A DNA stretch of 53,355 nt, taken from positions 1 to 53,355 of the forward strand of contig NZ_BBOX01000049.1 in assembly GCF_001553455.1 (NCBI RefSeq). Reading direction: 5' to 3'. This DNA is from Streptomyces hygroscopicus subsp. hygroscopicus. Lineage in GTDB: Bacteria > Actinomycetota > Actinomycetes > Streptomycetales > Streptomycetaceae. The notes under the pieces were generated by a model. It had not been told where the DNA came from and searched no databases. It was given only the letters and a program-made list of their open reading frames with translations. A program made the translations under genes and the position numbers. Shown one piece after another: positions 32,771-41,571 of the stretch; position 1 is the stretch's first letter; every line of letters starts with the position of its first letter.

Positions 32771-35199
32771 TACTGGCAGGCCTCGCAGGACTCGGGGTTT
32801 TCCAGGGAGCAGGCGATGACCTCGGGGTCGGCGGGCGCCTGCTGGGCGGGGGCGGGGGCGGCAGCGGTGGCCGGGGTGGTGGCCGGGGTGGTGGCCGCGG
32901 CCCCGCCGCGTGCGCTCCGGGCGATCCGGGTGGCCGGCCGCGAGCGCAGGTAGTACGTGGTCTTGATGCCGCGCTTCCAGGCGTAGGCGTACATCGAGCT
33001 GAGCTTGCCGATGGTCGGCGAGGCCATGAAGAGGTTCAGCGACTGGCTCTGGTCGAGGTAGGGGGTGCGGGCCGCCGCCATGTCGATCAGGGCGCGCTGC
33101 GGGATCTCCCACGCCGTGCGGTACAGCTCCCGTACGTCCGCGGGCACCCAGGAGAAGTCCTGGACCGAACCGCCTGCCTCCCGCAGCGCCTCACGGGTCT
33201 GCGCGTCCCAGACGCCCAGCTTCTTGAGGTCGTTCACCAGGTAGGAGTTGACCTGGAGGAACTCCCCGCTGAGCGTTTCGCGCTTGAAGAGGTTGGAGAC
33301 CTGCGGCTCGATGCACTCGTAGACGCCCGCGATGGAGGCGATGGTCGCGGTCGGCGCGATCGCCAGCAGCAGCGAGTTCCGCATCCCGGACTTCGCCATC
33401 CGGGTGCGCAGCGCCTGCCAGCGCTCCGGCCAGGTGGCCACCGCGTCCGGGTAGTGGTCCGGGTGCAGCACACCGCGTGCGGTGCGGGTCTCGGACCAGG
33501 CCGGGTGCGGGCCGTGGCGCTCGGCCAGCTCGCAGGACGCCTCGTACGCGGCGAGCATGATGCGCTCGGAGATCCGCGTGGACAGCTCCTTGGCCTCGGG
33601 CGAGTCGAACGGCAGCCGCAGCCGGAAGAAGACGTCCTGGAGCCCCATGAGGCCCAGACCCACCGGGCGCCAGCGGGAGTTGGAGGCCCCGGCCTCCGGG
33701 GTGGGGTAGAAGTTGATGTCCACCACGCGGTCGAGGAAGGTCACGGCGGTGTGGACGGTGGCGTCCAGCCGCTCCCAGTCCAGCTGCCCGTCCTCGCCCA
33801 GGTGGGCGGCGAGGTTGACCGAGCCGAGGTTGCACACGGCGGTCTCGCCGTCGTCGGTGACCTCCAGGATCTCGGTGCACAGGTTCGAGGAGTGGACGAC
33901 CCGGCCGGGCTCGGCGGTCTGGTTGGCGGTGCGGTTGGCGGCGTCCTTGAAGGTCATCCAGCCGTTGCCGGTCTGCGCGAGGGTGCGCATCATCCGGGCG
34001 TAGAGCTGGCGGGCCGGGACCTGCTTGACCGCCTTCCCCTCGGCCTCGGCCTTCCGGTACGCGGCGTCGAACTCCGCACCCCACAGGTCCACCAGCTCGG
34101 GCGCGTCGACCGGTGAGAACAGCGACCAGTCGGCGTCGGCCTCCACCCGGCGCATGAACTCGTCCGGGATCCAGTGGGCGATGTTGAGGTTGTGGGTGCG
34201 GCGGGCGTCCTCGCCCGTGTTGTCCCGCAGCTCCAGGAACTCCTCGAGGTCCGCGTGCCAGGTCTCCAGGTAGACGCAGGCCGCGCCCTTGCGCCGGCCG
34301 CCCTGGTTGACGGCGGCGACGGAGGCGTCGAGCGTGCGCAGGAACGGCACGATGCCGTTGGAGTGGCCGTTGGTGCCCCGGATCAGCGAACCGCGGGCGC
34401 GGATGCGCGAGTACGACAGGCCGATGCCGCCCGCGTGCTTCGACAGCCGCGCGACCTGGTGGTAGCGGTGGTAGATGGAGTCCAGCTGGTCCAGCGGCGA
34501 GTCCAGCAGATAGCAGGACGACATCTGCGGGTGGCGGGTGCCGGAGTTGAACAGCGTGGGGGAGCTGGGCAGGTACGACAGCGTGCTGGTCAGCCGGTAC
34601 AGCTCGGCCACCTCGTCCAGCGCCCGCTCCGAGAGGTCCTCGGCGAGCCCGCAGGCCACGCGCAGCAGGAAGTGCTGCGGGGTCTCGATCACCTGACGGG
34701 TGAGCGGGTGGCGCAGCAGATAGCGGCTGTAGAGGGTGCGCAGCCCGAAGTAGCCGAAGCGGTCGTCGGCGCCGTCGGCCAGGGCCCGGTCCACCAGCGC
34801 GTCCAGCCGCTGGGCGTGGGTGGCGGCGAACTCGGCGGTGGAGTCGGCGATCAGCCCCTCGCGGTGGCCCACCGCCACGGAGCGGGAGAAGGAGACCGCG
34901 CCCTGTCCGGCCGCCTCCTCGGTGATGGTGACCGCGAGCAGCCGCGCGGCCAGCCGCGAGTACTCCGGTTCCTCGGCGATCAGCCCGGCCGCCGCCTCGG
35001 TCGCGAGCGTGCGCAGCTCCGCCTCGTCCGAGCCGGGATGGCGGCCGCGCAGGGCGGCGGCGGCGACCAGCTCGTGATCGGTGGCGGGCAGGTCGGCGGT
35101 GAGGGCGGCGAGGGTCCGCAGCAGGGCGGTCCCGGGCGCGTCGTCCGCTGCCTGAGAATCCGCCTGCGCTGAAACCGGATCGGCGGGCGCGATGGTCAC
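32770..35199 (-). CDS. nrdA: Class Ia ribonucleotide reductase large subunit
   Basis: An 809-residue oxygen-dependent R1 subunit. Active-site features are SSCYLL, HSSNLCTEI (Asn-Cys-Glu triad) and VCNLGSVNL. The C-terminal redox pair is in PESCEACQ, beyond a flexible Ala/Pro/Thr linker. The first 150 residues do not show an intact ATP-cone, so allosteric activity control may be reduced. GTG 35199 is chosen, with GAGGGAGAG seven bases upstream. The leader contains a cobalamin riboswitch and two NrdR boxes, which fits use when B12-dependent class II reductase is lacking. Confidence 0.94.
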   Translation of the reverse strand: MTIAPADPVSAQADSQAADDAPGTALLRTLAALTADLPATDHELVAAAALRGRHPGSDEAELRTLATEAAAGLIAEEPEYSRLAARLLAVTITEEAAGQGAVSFSRSVAVGHREGLIADSTAEFAATHAQRLDALVDRALADGADDRFGYFGLRTLYSRYLLRHPLTRQVIETPQHFLLRVACGLAEDLSERALDEVAELYRLTSTLSYLPSSPTLFNSGTRHPQMSSCYLLDSPLDQLDSIYHRYHQVARLSKHAGGIGLSYSRIRARGSLIRGTNGHSNGIVPFLRTLDASVAAVNQGGRRKGAACVYLETWHADLEEFLELRDNTGEDARRTHNLNIAHWIPDEFMRRVEADADWSLFSPVDAPELVDLWGAEFDAAYRKAEAEGKAVKQVPARQLYARMMRTLAQTGNGWMTFKDAANRTANQTAEPGRVVHSSNLCTEILEVTDDGETAVCNLGSVNLAAHLGEDGQLDWERLDATVHTAVTFLDRVVDINFYPTPEAGASNSRWRPVGLGLMGLQDVFFRLRLPFDSPEAKELSTRISERIMLAAYEASCELAERHGPHPAWSETRTARGVLHPDHYPDAVATWPERWQALRTRMAKSGMRNSLLLAIAPTATIASIAGVYECIEPQVSNLFKRETLSGEFLQVNSYLVNDLKKLGVWDAQTREALREAGGSVQDFSWVPADVRELYRTAWEIPQRALIDMAAARTPYLDQSQSLNLFMASPTIGKLSSMYAYAWKRGIKTTYYLRSRPATRIARSARGGAAATTPATTPATAAAPAPAQQAPADPEVIACSLENPESCEACQ

Positions 35200-35254
35200 T
35201 GAAGTGCTCTCCCTCGCTCGGCTGGGGCCACGGGGGGCGGAGCGACGGGCGCGT

Positions 35255-35445
35255 GCGGGCATGCCGGTACCGCACTCCTGGTACGCGGGCACACCACGCA
35301 GCGTCCATCGGCCCAACCCACGAGGCCGGGGGACGTGTTCGTCATGGCCGTCGGCAGGTGCTCGGACTGGCGGGTACGCAAAAGCGCACACGTACACCGT
35401 TGCGGGACAGTTCCGGATTCCCACCGGATTCCCCTGCGGCGACAG
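35255..35445 (-). promoter_or_regulatory. Cobalamin (B12) riboswitch in nrdA leader
   Basis: The minus strand contains the family's core: GGGAATCCGG pieces, CCCGCAACGGTG (35395-35407), and the B12 box AGTCCGAGCACCTGCC (35353-35368). It sits in the nrdA leader, as in S. coelicolor nrdABS, where cobalamin shuts down the class Ia enzyme. Exact ends are approximate. Confidence 0.9.
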
Positions 35446-35453
35446 CGAGCATG

Positions 35454-35500
35454 AGCATACATCTTGTGTCGGCCGCCGCACGTGCCCCCACATCTTGTGT
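35454..35500 (-). promoter_or_regulatory. Tandem NrdR boxes at nrdA promoter
   Basis: Two copies of ACACAAGATGT on the minus strand (boxes about 35454-35469 and 35485-35500) start 31 bases apart, three helical turns. That spacing is typical for paired NrdR sites. The first overlaps a TATGCT -10-like element. NrdR is an ATP-cone repressor. Confidence 0.8.
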
Positions 35501-35529
35501 CGAGAGGTGCGGAGTTTCGTATGAATGTG

Positions 35530-37038
35530 CTAGTGCGTTCCGGACCTGGCCCGTGACCTGGGGCCGGTGGCGCGCCATCCGGCGAGCGCCTCGCCGAGCC
35601 GGGCGCGGTAGCCGGCGTAGCCCTCCTCGAAGACCCCGCGCAGGTCCGCGCGGGGCTCGACGGTCCGGGAGTCGGCCCGCCAGCGCTCCGCGTCGACCGG
35701 GTCGCCGAGGCACCGCCAGGCGACCGCCACCGCGCCGCGCGCACCCACCTCGGGCTCGTCGGGGATGCGCACCGGGCGGCCGATGACATCGGCGAACAGC
35801 CGGGCCCATGCCGTGGACCGGGTGCCGCCGCCGCACAGCGCGAGGCTCGCGGAGAGCCCGGCGGCCTCCAGGCAGTGGCGGGCGGCGTAGGCGATGGATT
35901 CACAGACCGCGCGGACCGCGTCGGCGCGGGTGGCGGCCAGCGTCAGCCCGTCCAGCCGCCCCCGGGCGGCGGGCTCCACGAACGGCGCGCGCTCCCCGGC
36001 GCCGGACAGGAAGGGCAGCGCGGTCACGCCGTTGGCGCCGGGCGGGGCGGCCTCGAGTATCGCGTCCAGCTCGGCCGTGGTCGCGCCGGTGAACTCCAGC
36101 ACCCACTCCAGGGCCGCGGTGCCGACCATCGCGGGCATGGCGCGCAGCCAGCGGTCCGGATCCGGGGTGCACAGCCACATCCCCGCCGGATCGCCGTCCG
36201 GGTCGATCCGCACGCTGTCGGTGAGCACCTGGCTGGCCAGGGTGGTGCCGACGATCAGCAGCCCGTCGCCCGCCTCGCGCACCCCGCTGCCGATGGCACA
36301 GGCCGGGAGGTCGTACGGGCCCGCCGTGACCGGCAGTCCGGCCGGCAGCCCCAGCAGCCGCGCGCCCGCCCGGTCCAGCCGGGCGACCGCGTCCGGGGCG
36401 GCGGGCGGCGGCAACAGCCGGGCGTACCCGGCGACTCCGCACACCTCCAGCGCCCGGGGCACATAGGCGCGGGTGGTCACGTCGAGGAAGGGCAGCGAGG
36501 CGTCCGCGGCGTCCACGCCGATGACGCCGGTCAGCCGCTGGGCGACCGCGTCCACGCAGTACCCCGCGACCTCGGCCCGCTCCAGGGACTCCGGCTCGTG
36601 CTCGGCCAGCCAGGCCAGCAGCGGGGCGTGACAGCCGGGGAACACCCCCGAGCCGGTGAGGGCGTACAGCGCCCGCAGGGTGCCGTCCTCGCGCCAGCGG
36701 GCCACCGTGCCGCCCGCCCTGCCGTCCATCCAGGAGATCGGCGGACGCACCGCCCGGCCCGCACCGTCCCGCAGCCACAGCCCGTCCCCCTGGCCGGTGA
36801 GCGCGAGCGCGGCCGGGGGGACGGGGAGGGCGGCGGCGACCTCCCGGCACACCTCGCCGACCGTGCGCAGCACGTCCTCCAGGTCCTGCTCCACCCGGCC
36901 GCCGGGCAGCCGGTTCAGCCGGCTGGGGCGGCTCGCGGAGGCCACTGCCCGGCCGTCCCGCCCGAAGGCCACGGCCTTGGTGACGGAGGTGCCGATGTCG
37001 ACTCCGATGATCACGCTGTCGGTGCTCATGGTGCTCAT
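35530..37038 (-). CDS. FGGY-family sugar kinase 1
   Basis: A 502-residue kinase phosphorylating a sugar or polyol. GVDIGTSVTKAVAFG is the phosphate-binding loop; TGQGDGLWL and SWMDGRAGG are sugar-site elements; GPYDLPACAIGSG carries the likely catalytic Asp; CGGGTRSTAW lies in the C-terminal domain. The TGQGDG / SWMDGRA pattern resembles erythritol-kinase-type members, but substrate is not established. ATG 37038 is chosen (second ATG at 37029), with GGAGGG 10 bases ahead. It is divergent from the phosphatase-DeoR operon with a dyad operator between. Confidence 0.88.
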   Translation of the reverse strand: MSTMSTDSVIIGVDIGTSVTKAVAFGRDGRAVASASRPSRLNRLPGGRVEQDLEDVLRTVGEVCREVAAALPVPPAALALTGQGDGLWLRDGAGRAVRPPISWMDGRAGGTVARWREDGTLRALYALTGSGVFPGCHAPLLAWLAEHEPESLERAEVAGYCVDAVAQRLTGVIGVDAADASLPFLDVTTRAYVPRALEVCGVAGYARLLPPPAAPDAVARLDRAGARLLGLPAGLPVTAGPYDLPACAIGSGVREAGDGLLIVGTTLASQVLTDSVRIDPDGDPAGMWLCTPDPDRWLRAMPAMVGTAALEWVLEFTGATTAELDAILEAAPPGANGVTALPFLSGAGERAPFVEPAARGRLDGLTLAATRADAVRAVCESIAYAARHCLEAAGLSASLALCGGGTRSTAWARLFADVIGRPVRIPDEPEVGARGAVAVAWRCLGDPVDAERWRADSRTVEPRADLRGVFEEGYAGYRARLGEALAGWRATGPRSRARSGTH

Positions 37039-37211
37039 GGCCTGATGCCCTCCGTGGCTTCGGGGTTGGCGGGGTGGCTGGGCCGTGCGCCGGGCCCGGA
37101 GGGTGTGACGACACGGCCTCCGGCGGCGAGGACGCGCATGGGTGGTCTTCCTCCCGGTGTGCCGCGGCGTACGTCCGGGACACTTCCGGGGTTCCATCAC
37201 ATGAGCGATGC

Positions 37212-37226
37212 TAGATTTAACATCTA
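37212..37226. promoter_or_regulatory. TAGAT-TTAAC-ATCTA dyad, candidate DeoR operator
   Basis: A perfect 5-bp-arm dyad in an AT-rich island between divergent FGGY kinase 1 and phosphatase. It contains TTAACATCTACG, which recurs (TTAACGTCTACG) before FGGY kinase 2. Confidence 0.6.
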
Positions 37227-37267
37227 CGACTTGATGAGGCAATGGCCGACGCGTGGGAGGCCCCCCG

Positions 37268-37909
37268 ATGAGCGCCCGACTGCTGCTCGTACGCCACGGC
37301 GAGACCGTGTGGCACACGGAGAACCGTTACGCGGGCACCTCCGACATCGCCCTGACCGAGCGGGGACACCGCCAGGCCCGCGCGCTCGCCCAGTGGGCCG
37401 GGCGGCGCGGCGCGGACGCGGTGGCCTGCTCCCCGCTGAGCCGCGCCCGGCGGACGGCCGAACCGGCGGCCGAGGCGCTGGGCCTGGTGCCGGAGGTGAT
37501 CGAGGATCTGCGGGAGCTCCACTTCGGCTGGGGCGAGGGCCGCACCATCGCCGAGATGGAGGCGGAGGACCCGGCCGCCGTGCGGGCGTTCCGGCACGAC
37601 CCCGTGACCGGCGCCTTCCCCGGCTCCGAGCCGCCCGGACAGGCGGCGGCGCGTGCGGTGGCCGCCCTGCGCGGGCTCGCCGCCGCGCACGAGGGCGGCA
37701 CGGTGCTCGTGGTCGCCCACAACTCCCTGCTGCGGATCGCGCTGTGCGCGCTGCTCGGCATCCCCCTCGGCCGCTACCGCGCGGTCCTCCCCCGGCTGGA
37801 CAACGCGGCGGTGACGGAGATCGAGACGGACGGTGAGGTGACGGCGCTGCGCTCGCTGAACGTGCCCACGCAGATCGCCCCGGGCGCCACGGAAGGACTC
37901 CCGGCATGA
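37268..37909 (+). CDS. Histidine phosphatase (phosphoglycerate-mutase-like)
   Basis: A 213-residue member of the histidine phosphatase superfamily. The catalytic His is in LLVRHGETVWH and the second His in LVVAHNSLLRIA; ELHFGWGEG is the acidic region. Cofactor-dependent mutase versus phosphatase cannot be settled, but linkage to sugar kinases suggests a sugar-phosphate phosphatase. ATG 37268 follows GGGAGG with ideal spacing. Its stop overlaps the DeoR gene's ATG (ATGA, 37906), so they form one unit. Confidence 0.88.
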   Translation: MSARLLLVRHGETVWHTENRYAGTSDIALTERGHRQARALAQWAGRRGADAVACSPLSRARRTAEPAAEALGLVPEVIEDLRELHFGWGEGRTIAEMEAEDPAAVRAFRHDPVTGAFPGSEPPGQAAARAVAALRGLAAAHEGGTVLVVAHNSLLRIALCALLGIPLGRYRAVLPRLDNAAVTEIETDGEVTALRSLNVPTQIAPGATEGLPA

Positions 37910-38853
37910 CCGCGACCGGAGCGCCCGGCGGCCGGGCCGGTTCCCAGGCCCGGCCTCAGCCCCCTTCGCGGGCCCGTCCCCAGACTCATGCCGAGCCCCG
38001 TACCCAGGCGAGTTCCGAGTCCCGCGGCCAGGCGCGTTCCGAGAGCCGTCCGCAGGTCCATCGCCAGGGCCAGCAGCCCCAGACCCGTCCCCAGGACGCG
38101 CGCAGGCAGACCATCACCGAATACGTCCTCGAACACTCCACCGCCACCGCGGCCGAGCTCGCCGGGCTCACCGGGGTCAGCCTGATGACGGTCCACCGGG
38201 ACCTGGACGAGCTGGCCAGGCTCGGTGTGCTGCGGAAGTTCCGGGGCGGGGTCTCGGCGCTGCCCTCGTCGGTCTTCGAGTCCAGCCTGGAGTACCGGCT
38301 GGGCGTCAACCGCGCCGAGAAGGAGGCTGTCGCGGCGGTCGCCGCCGAGCTGGTCGAGCCGGGTATGTCGGTGATGCTGGACGACTCCACGACCGCGCTC
38401 GCCCTGGCCAGGCTGCTGGTCGAGGCCGCCCCGCTCACGGTGGTGACCAATGCCCGGCGGGTGGCGGAGGTCTTCGCCGGGGTGCCGCACATCCGGCTGA
38501 TCGGGCTCGGCGGAGAGTACTCCCACACCCATGACTCGTTCCTCGGGGTGCCGTGCGCGGAGGCGATAGGGGCGCTGTCGGTGGACATGGTGCTGGTCAG
38601 CACCTCGGCGATGGACGCGCGCACCACGTACCACCAGGAACAGGACGTGGTGCTGGTCAAGCGGGCGATGCTGGCGGCCGGCACCCGCAAGGTGCTGCTG
38701 ATGGACGCCTCCAAGACCCGGCGCACCGCGCTGCACCGGCTGTGCCCGGTGGACGACTTCGACCAGGTGGTGGTGGACGACGGGATCGAGGCGGGGCTGC
38801 TGGAGGAGCTACGGGAGAGCGTGGACGTGAGGGTCGCGAAGCCGGTCCCGTAG
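37906..38853 (+). CDS. DeoR-family sugar-locus regulator
   Basis: A 315-residue DeoR/GlpR-type repressor. After a 65-residue Gln/Arg/Pro-rich disordered leader comes the HTH (AELAGLTGVSLMTVHRDLDE), followed by the sugar-phosphate-sensing domain with LDDSTTALALARLL and a LMDASKTRRTALHR segment. It presumably binds phosphorylated products of the two kinases. ATGA overlap couples it to the phosphatase. Its likely operators are the TTAAC(A/G)TCTACG sites at 37217 and 39087. Confidence 0.88.
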   Translation: MTATGAPGGRAGSQARPQPPSRARPQTHAEPRTQASSESRGQARSESRPQVHRQGQQPQTRPQDARRQTITEYVLEHSTATAAELAGLTGVSLMTVHRDLDELARLGVLRKFRGGVSALPSSVFESSLEYRLGVNRAEKEAVAAVAAELVEPGMSVMLDDSTTALALARLLVEAAPLTVVTNARRVAEVFAGVPHIRLIGLGGEYSHTHDSFLGVPCAEAIGALSVDMVLVSTSAMDARTTYHQEQDVVLVKRAMLAAGTRKVLLMDASKTRRTALHRLCPVDDFDQVVVDDGIEAGLLEELRESVDVRVAKPVP

Positions 38854-38896
38854 TGCGGCGGCCGGTCTGGCACGGGGCCGGTCTCTCGGCGCGGGG

Positions 38897-38964
38897 GTCG
38901 GCGTCTGGCCCGGGTCGGTGTGTGGCCCGGGTCGGTGTCTGGCCCGGGTCGGTGTGCGGCCCGG
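38897..38964. repeat. Four 17-bp tandem repeats after deoR-type gene
   Basis: Units of about GTCGGTGTCTGGCCCGG start at 38897, 38914, 38931 and 38948. They lie 43 bases past the stop and do not include it. Confidence 0.85.
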
Positions 38965-39086
38965 GGGCCCGGGGCCCGGGTGGTCGGTATCCGGCTCGCG
39001 GGCGGTGTGTGGCCCTGGGCCGGTCTCTGGTCCGGGAGCCGGTCCGGGGTCCGGGGCCGGTTCGTCACGGCTCTTGGGGCTGCTTC

Positions 39087-39111
39087 TTAACGTCTACGGT
39101 GTTAATTTAAC
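39087..39111 (+). promoter_or_regulatory. TTAAC dyads and -10 before FGGY kinase 2
   Basis: TTAAC-N9-GTTAA (39087-39105) overlaps a second palindrome GTTAA-T-TTAAC (39101-39111). TAATTT at 39103 can act as -10, placing +1 at or near the ATG (39115). There is no ribosome site, so a leaderless mRNA under DeoR control is suggested. Confidence 0.6.
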
Positions 39112-39114
39112 GCC

Positions 39115-40578
39115 ATGCGTGTGGCAACTGGTCAGTCCGAAGTGGTCGCCGGGATCGACATCGCCACGGCGGCGGTGCGGGTGATGTGCGTGGACGCGCA
39201 CGGACGGGTGCGATCGGAGGGCCGTGCGCCCCTGCCCGCTCCGGTGCGCGGCGCGGGCGGCCGTAGCGAGCAGGACGCGCGGGCCTGGTGGCCCGCCGTG
39301 GCGGCGGCCCTGCGCCGGGCGACGGCCGCGCTTCCGCTGGGCGGCCGGGAGGTGGCGGCCGTCGCCACCTCGGCGACCTCGGGCACGGTCGTCCTGGCGG
39401 ACGACGCGGGCGAACCGGTCGGCCCCGCCCTGATGTACGACGACCGCCGCGCCACGGAACTCAACGCACGCGCCCAGGAACTGGGCGCCGCGCGCTGGCG
39501 TGACCTCGGCCTGACGGTCGGCCCTACGGCGGCGCTGGGCCGTATCGCCTGGCTGGCGGAGGCGTACGGGTCGGACGACGGCCGGGGCCGCCACCTCCTC
39601 CACACCCCCGACCTCATCGGACGGCGGCTGACCGGCGGGCCGGTCGCCACCGACTGGAGCCACGCCCTCAAGAGCGGCTACGACCCACGCGTGGGCGAGT
39701 GGCCGGGCGAGGTCCTGGCCGCGCTGGGCGTACCGCCCGGGTGGCTGCCGCCCGTACAGGCCCCCGCCACCGGGGCCGGCACGGTGTGCGCGGTGGCCGC
39801 GAGCGAAACCGGGCTGCCGGTGGGCTGTTCGGTGCGCCTGGGGATGACGGACGGCTGTGCCGGGCAGCTCGCCACCGGGGCCGTGCGGCCCGGTCAGTTC
39901 GTGGGCGTCCTCGGCACCACGTACGTCCTCAAGGGCGTCACCCGGGAGCTGACCGCCGACCCGTCCGGCGCGCTCTACAGCCACCGCCACCCCGACGGCT
40001 GGTGGCTGCCGGGCGGCGCGTCCAACACCGGCGGCGAGGCCCTCGCCCATCTGCCCGCCGACCGGCTGCCCGCGCTCGACGCGGCCGCCGAGGCCCGTGG
40101 CCCGGCGTCCGTGGTGGCCTACCCCCTGCGCCGCGAGGGCGAGCGCTTCCCGTTCGTCAGCGGCGCGGCGCGCGGCTTCCTCCTGGGCAGCCCGGCCGAC
40201 GACGCCGACCGCCACCGCGCCGACCTGGAGGGCGTCGCCTTCCTGGAGCGCCTCGCGCTGGACCGGGTAGGGGAGTTGGGCGTCACGGTCGAGGGCCCGC
40301 TGTGGGCGGCGGGCGGCGGCAGCCGCAGCCCGCTGTGGAACCGCGTCCGGGCCACCGTCCTCGGCCGCCCCCTCCGCATCGCCGACCACGCCGAAACCGC
40401 CTTCGGCGCCGCTCTCCTCGCCGCGTCCGGCACCCTCCACCCGGACGTGGCGACGAGCGCCGCCGCGATGGTCCGTACCGGCCGGGACATCGAACCGGAC
40501 GAGGCCGAACGCGCCGCCCTCGACGAGTCGTACGCCGCCTTCACCGCCGCCCTGCGCGAGCGCGGCTGGCTGCGCTAG
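39115..40578 (+). CDS. FGGY-family sugar kinase 2
   Basis: A 487-residue kinase with xylulokinase-like organisation. GIDIATAAVRVMCVD is the N-terminal phosphate loop, with Ala replacing the usual Gly of DIGT. GMTDGCAGQLATGA carries the probable catalytic Asp, and AGGGSRSPLWNRVRA lies in the C-terminal domain. Substrate unknown. It probably has a leaderless start (no ribosome site, AT-rich operator immediately upstream). It differs clearly from kinase 1, so the locus likely treats two substrates or two steps. Its 3' end is duplicated downstream. Confidence 0.88.
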   Translation: MRVATGQSEVVAGIDIATAAVRVMCVDAHGRVRSEGRAPLPAPVRGAGGRSEQDARAWWPAVAAALRRATAALPLGGREVAAVATSATSGTVVLADDAGEPVGPALMYDDRRATELNARAQELGAARWRDLGLTVGPTAALGRIAWLAEAYGSDDGRGRHLLHTPDLIGRRLTGGPVATDWSHALKSGYDPRVGEWPGEVLAALGVPPGWLPPVQAPATGAGTVCAVAASETGLPVGCSVRLGMTDGCAGQLATGAVRPGQFVGVLGTTYVLKGVTRELTADPSGALYSHRHPDGWWLPGGASNTGGEALAHLPADRLPALDAAAEARGPASVVAYPLRREGERFPFVSGAARGFLLGSPADDADRHRADLEGVAFLERLALDRVGELGVTVEGPLWAAGGGSRSPLWNRVRATVLGRPLRIADHAETAFGAALLAASGTLHPDVATSAAAMVRTGRDIEPDEAERAALDESYAAFTAALRERGWLR

Positions 40579-40634
40579 CGGTCGCCGGGGCGAGGGTGCG
40601 GCTGGCTGCGCTGGCGGTCGGTGGGGGCGAGGGG
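40562..40634. repeat. 36-bp duplication of FGGY kinase 2 stop
   Basis: GCGGCTGGCTGCGCTAGCGG at 40562, which includes the TAG stop, recurs at 40598 with TAG changed to TGG; both are followed by a GGGGCGAGGG tract. Confidence 0.85.
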
Positions 40635-40745
40635 GCGGTTGCCCCCGGAATCCCGCCTCCGGGACCTCGCCCTCCGGAAGTCCCGACCCCGGAAGGGGGC
40701 CCCTGGGGCCCGCCCCGGAATCCCGCCCCCGAGGTCTCGTCCCCC

Positions 40746-40793
40746 TGGTCAGAGCTCCACGGTGAACGCTGGTCAGAGCTCTACGGTGAACGG
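40746..40793. repeat. 24-bp duplication of the GNAT stop
   Basis: TGGTCAGAGCTC-x-ACGGTGAACG occurs at 40746-40769 and 40770-40793. In the second, CTA (40781-40783) is the minus-strand TAG of the GNAT gene; in the first it has become CCA. Confidence 0.9.
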
Positions 40794-41275
40794 AGCATCA
40801 TGTCCGTGTCCGCTAGCGGTGACCAGTCCCGCTCCGGCGCCCGGACGAAGCCGAGTCGGCCGTACAGCCGGTGGGCGGCGGTCATCGACTGCTGGCTGCT
40901 GATCACGACCCGCTCCAGACCCAGCTCGCGCGCCCGGTCCAGACAGGCCCGCACCAGCGCCTCGGCCGCCCCGCGCCGCCGCGATGCGGGCCGCACGGCC
41001 AGCATCCGGAACTCGCCCTCGCCGGGCCGGGCCAGGTCCGCGTACGCCTCCCCGTGCACCGCGAGCGCCACGGAGCCCAGCACCTCATCACTCGCCGCGT
41101 CGGCCGCGACCAGCAGCTCGGCCTCCGTGGCGCGGCGCCGGGCGTCGCGCAGCGTGGCGAGGTAGGGGTCGCTGTTCCCGAAGTCCAGCAGCCCGTCCGC
41201 GAGGTAGACCTGCGCGGTGAGCTCTCCGATCCGGTCCAGCTCCTCGTCCCGCGCGTGCCTGATCGTGATGTCCAT
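40781..41275 (-). CDS. GNAT-family acetyltransferase
   Basis: A 164-residue GNAT enzyme. The acetyl-CoA pyrophosphate loop is RMLAVRPASRRRGAAEAL (family Q/R-x-x-G-x-G/A), with SQQSMTAAHRLYGRLGF near the end. It may acetylate a small molecule or protein; nothing in the sequence chooses. ATG 41275 (MDITIRHARDEEL) is taken because it fits the fold, although no strong ribosome site is seen; an earlier ATG at 41293 is possible. It is the last minus-strand gene of a short accessory segment and its stop is repeated downstream. Confidence 0.87.
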   Translation of the reverse strand: MDITIRHARDEELDRIGELTAQVYLADGLLDFGNSDPYLATLRDARRRATEAELLVAADAASDEVLGSVALAVHGEAYADLARPGEGEFRMLAVRPASRRRGAAEALVRACLDRARELGLERVVISSQQSMTAAHRLYGRLGFVRAPERDWSPLADTDMMLRSP

Positions 41276-41353
41276 GTCCGCAGTGTGCCGCACCCCACCG
41301 ACAGCCGGGCCCGCGCTCAGGCGGTGCGGGCTTCTCCGGTGCGGGTGCCGTCG

Positions 41354-41512
41354 TCACTGGGCGACGGTGGTGATCACTCCGGTGAAGCCCGCGCGCCGGT
41401 TGGCCGCCTCGGCTTCCTGGTAGGTGACGTAGCGCCGGACCGTGCCGTCCGGCAGTGTCAGGTGGTAGACGACGACCGTTCGAGGTGTTCCACCACCACA
41501 GTTGCAGGCCAT
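41354..41512 (-). CDS. Small phage-type protein (MACNCGGG)
   Basis: A 52-residue protein beginning MACNCGGGTPR and ending in a compact RRYVTYQEAEAANRRAG segment. Very small proteins with this Cys-rich start and (T/S)YQEAEAANRR pattern are familiar from actinophage genomes (DUF7196 type); I rely on memory of that pattern, not a search. GGAAAGGAA lies upstream of ATG 41512. It is next to a DUF1360 protein in the same orientation, another phage-associated type. Function unknown; the two Cys may bind metal. Confidence 0.6.
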   Translation of the reverse strand: MACNCGGGTPRTVVVYHLTLPDGTVRRYVTYQEAEAANRRAGFTGVITTVAQ

Positions 41513-41571
41513 GGCTGCCCGTTCCTTTCCTTCGAGACGCGTTCGCGTGGATGTCAGTCCTCGCGTGGATG

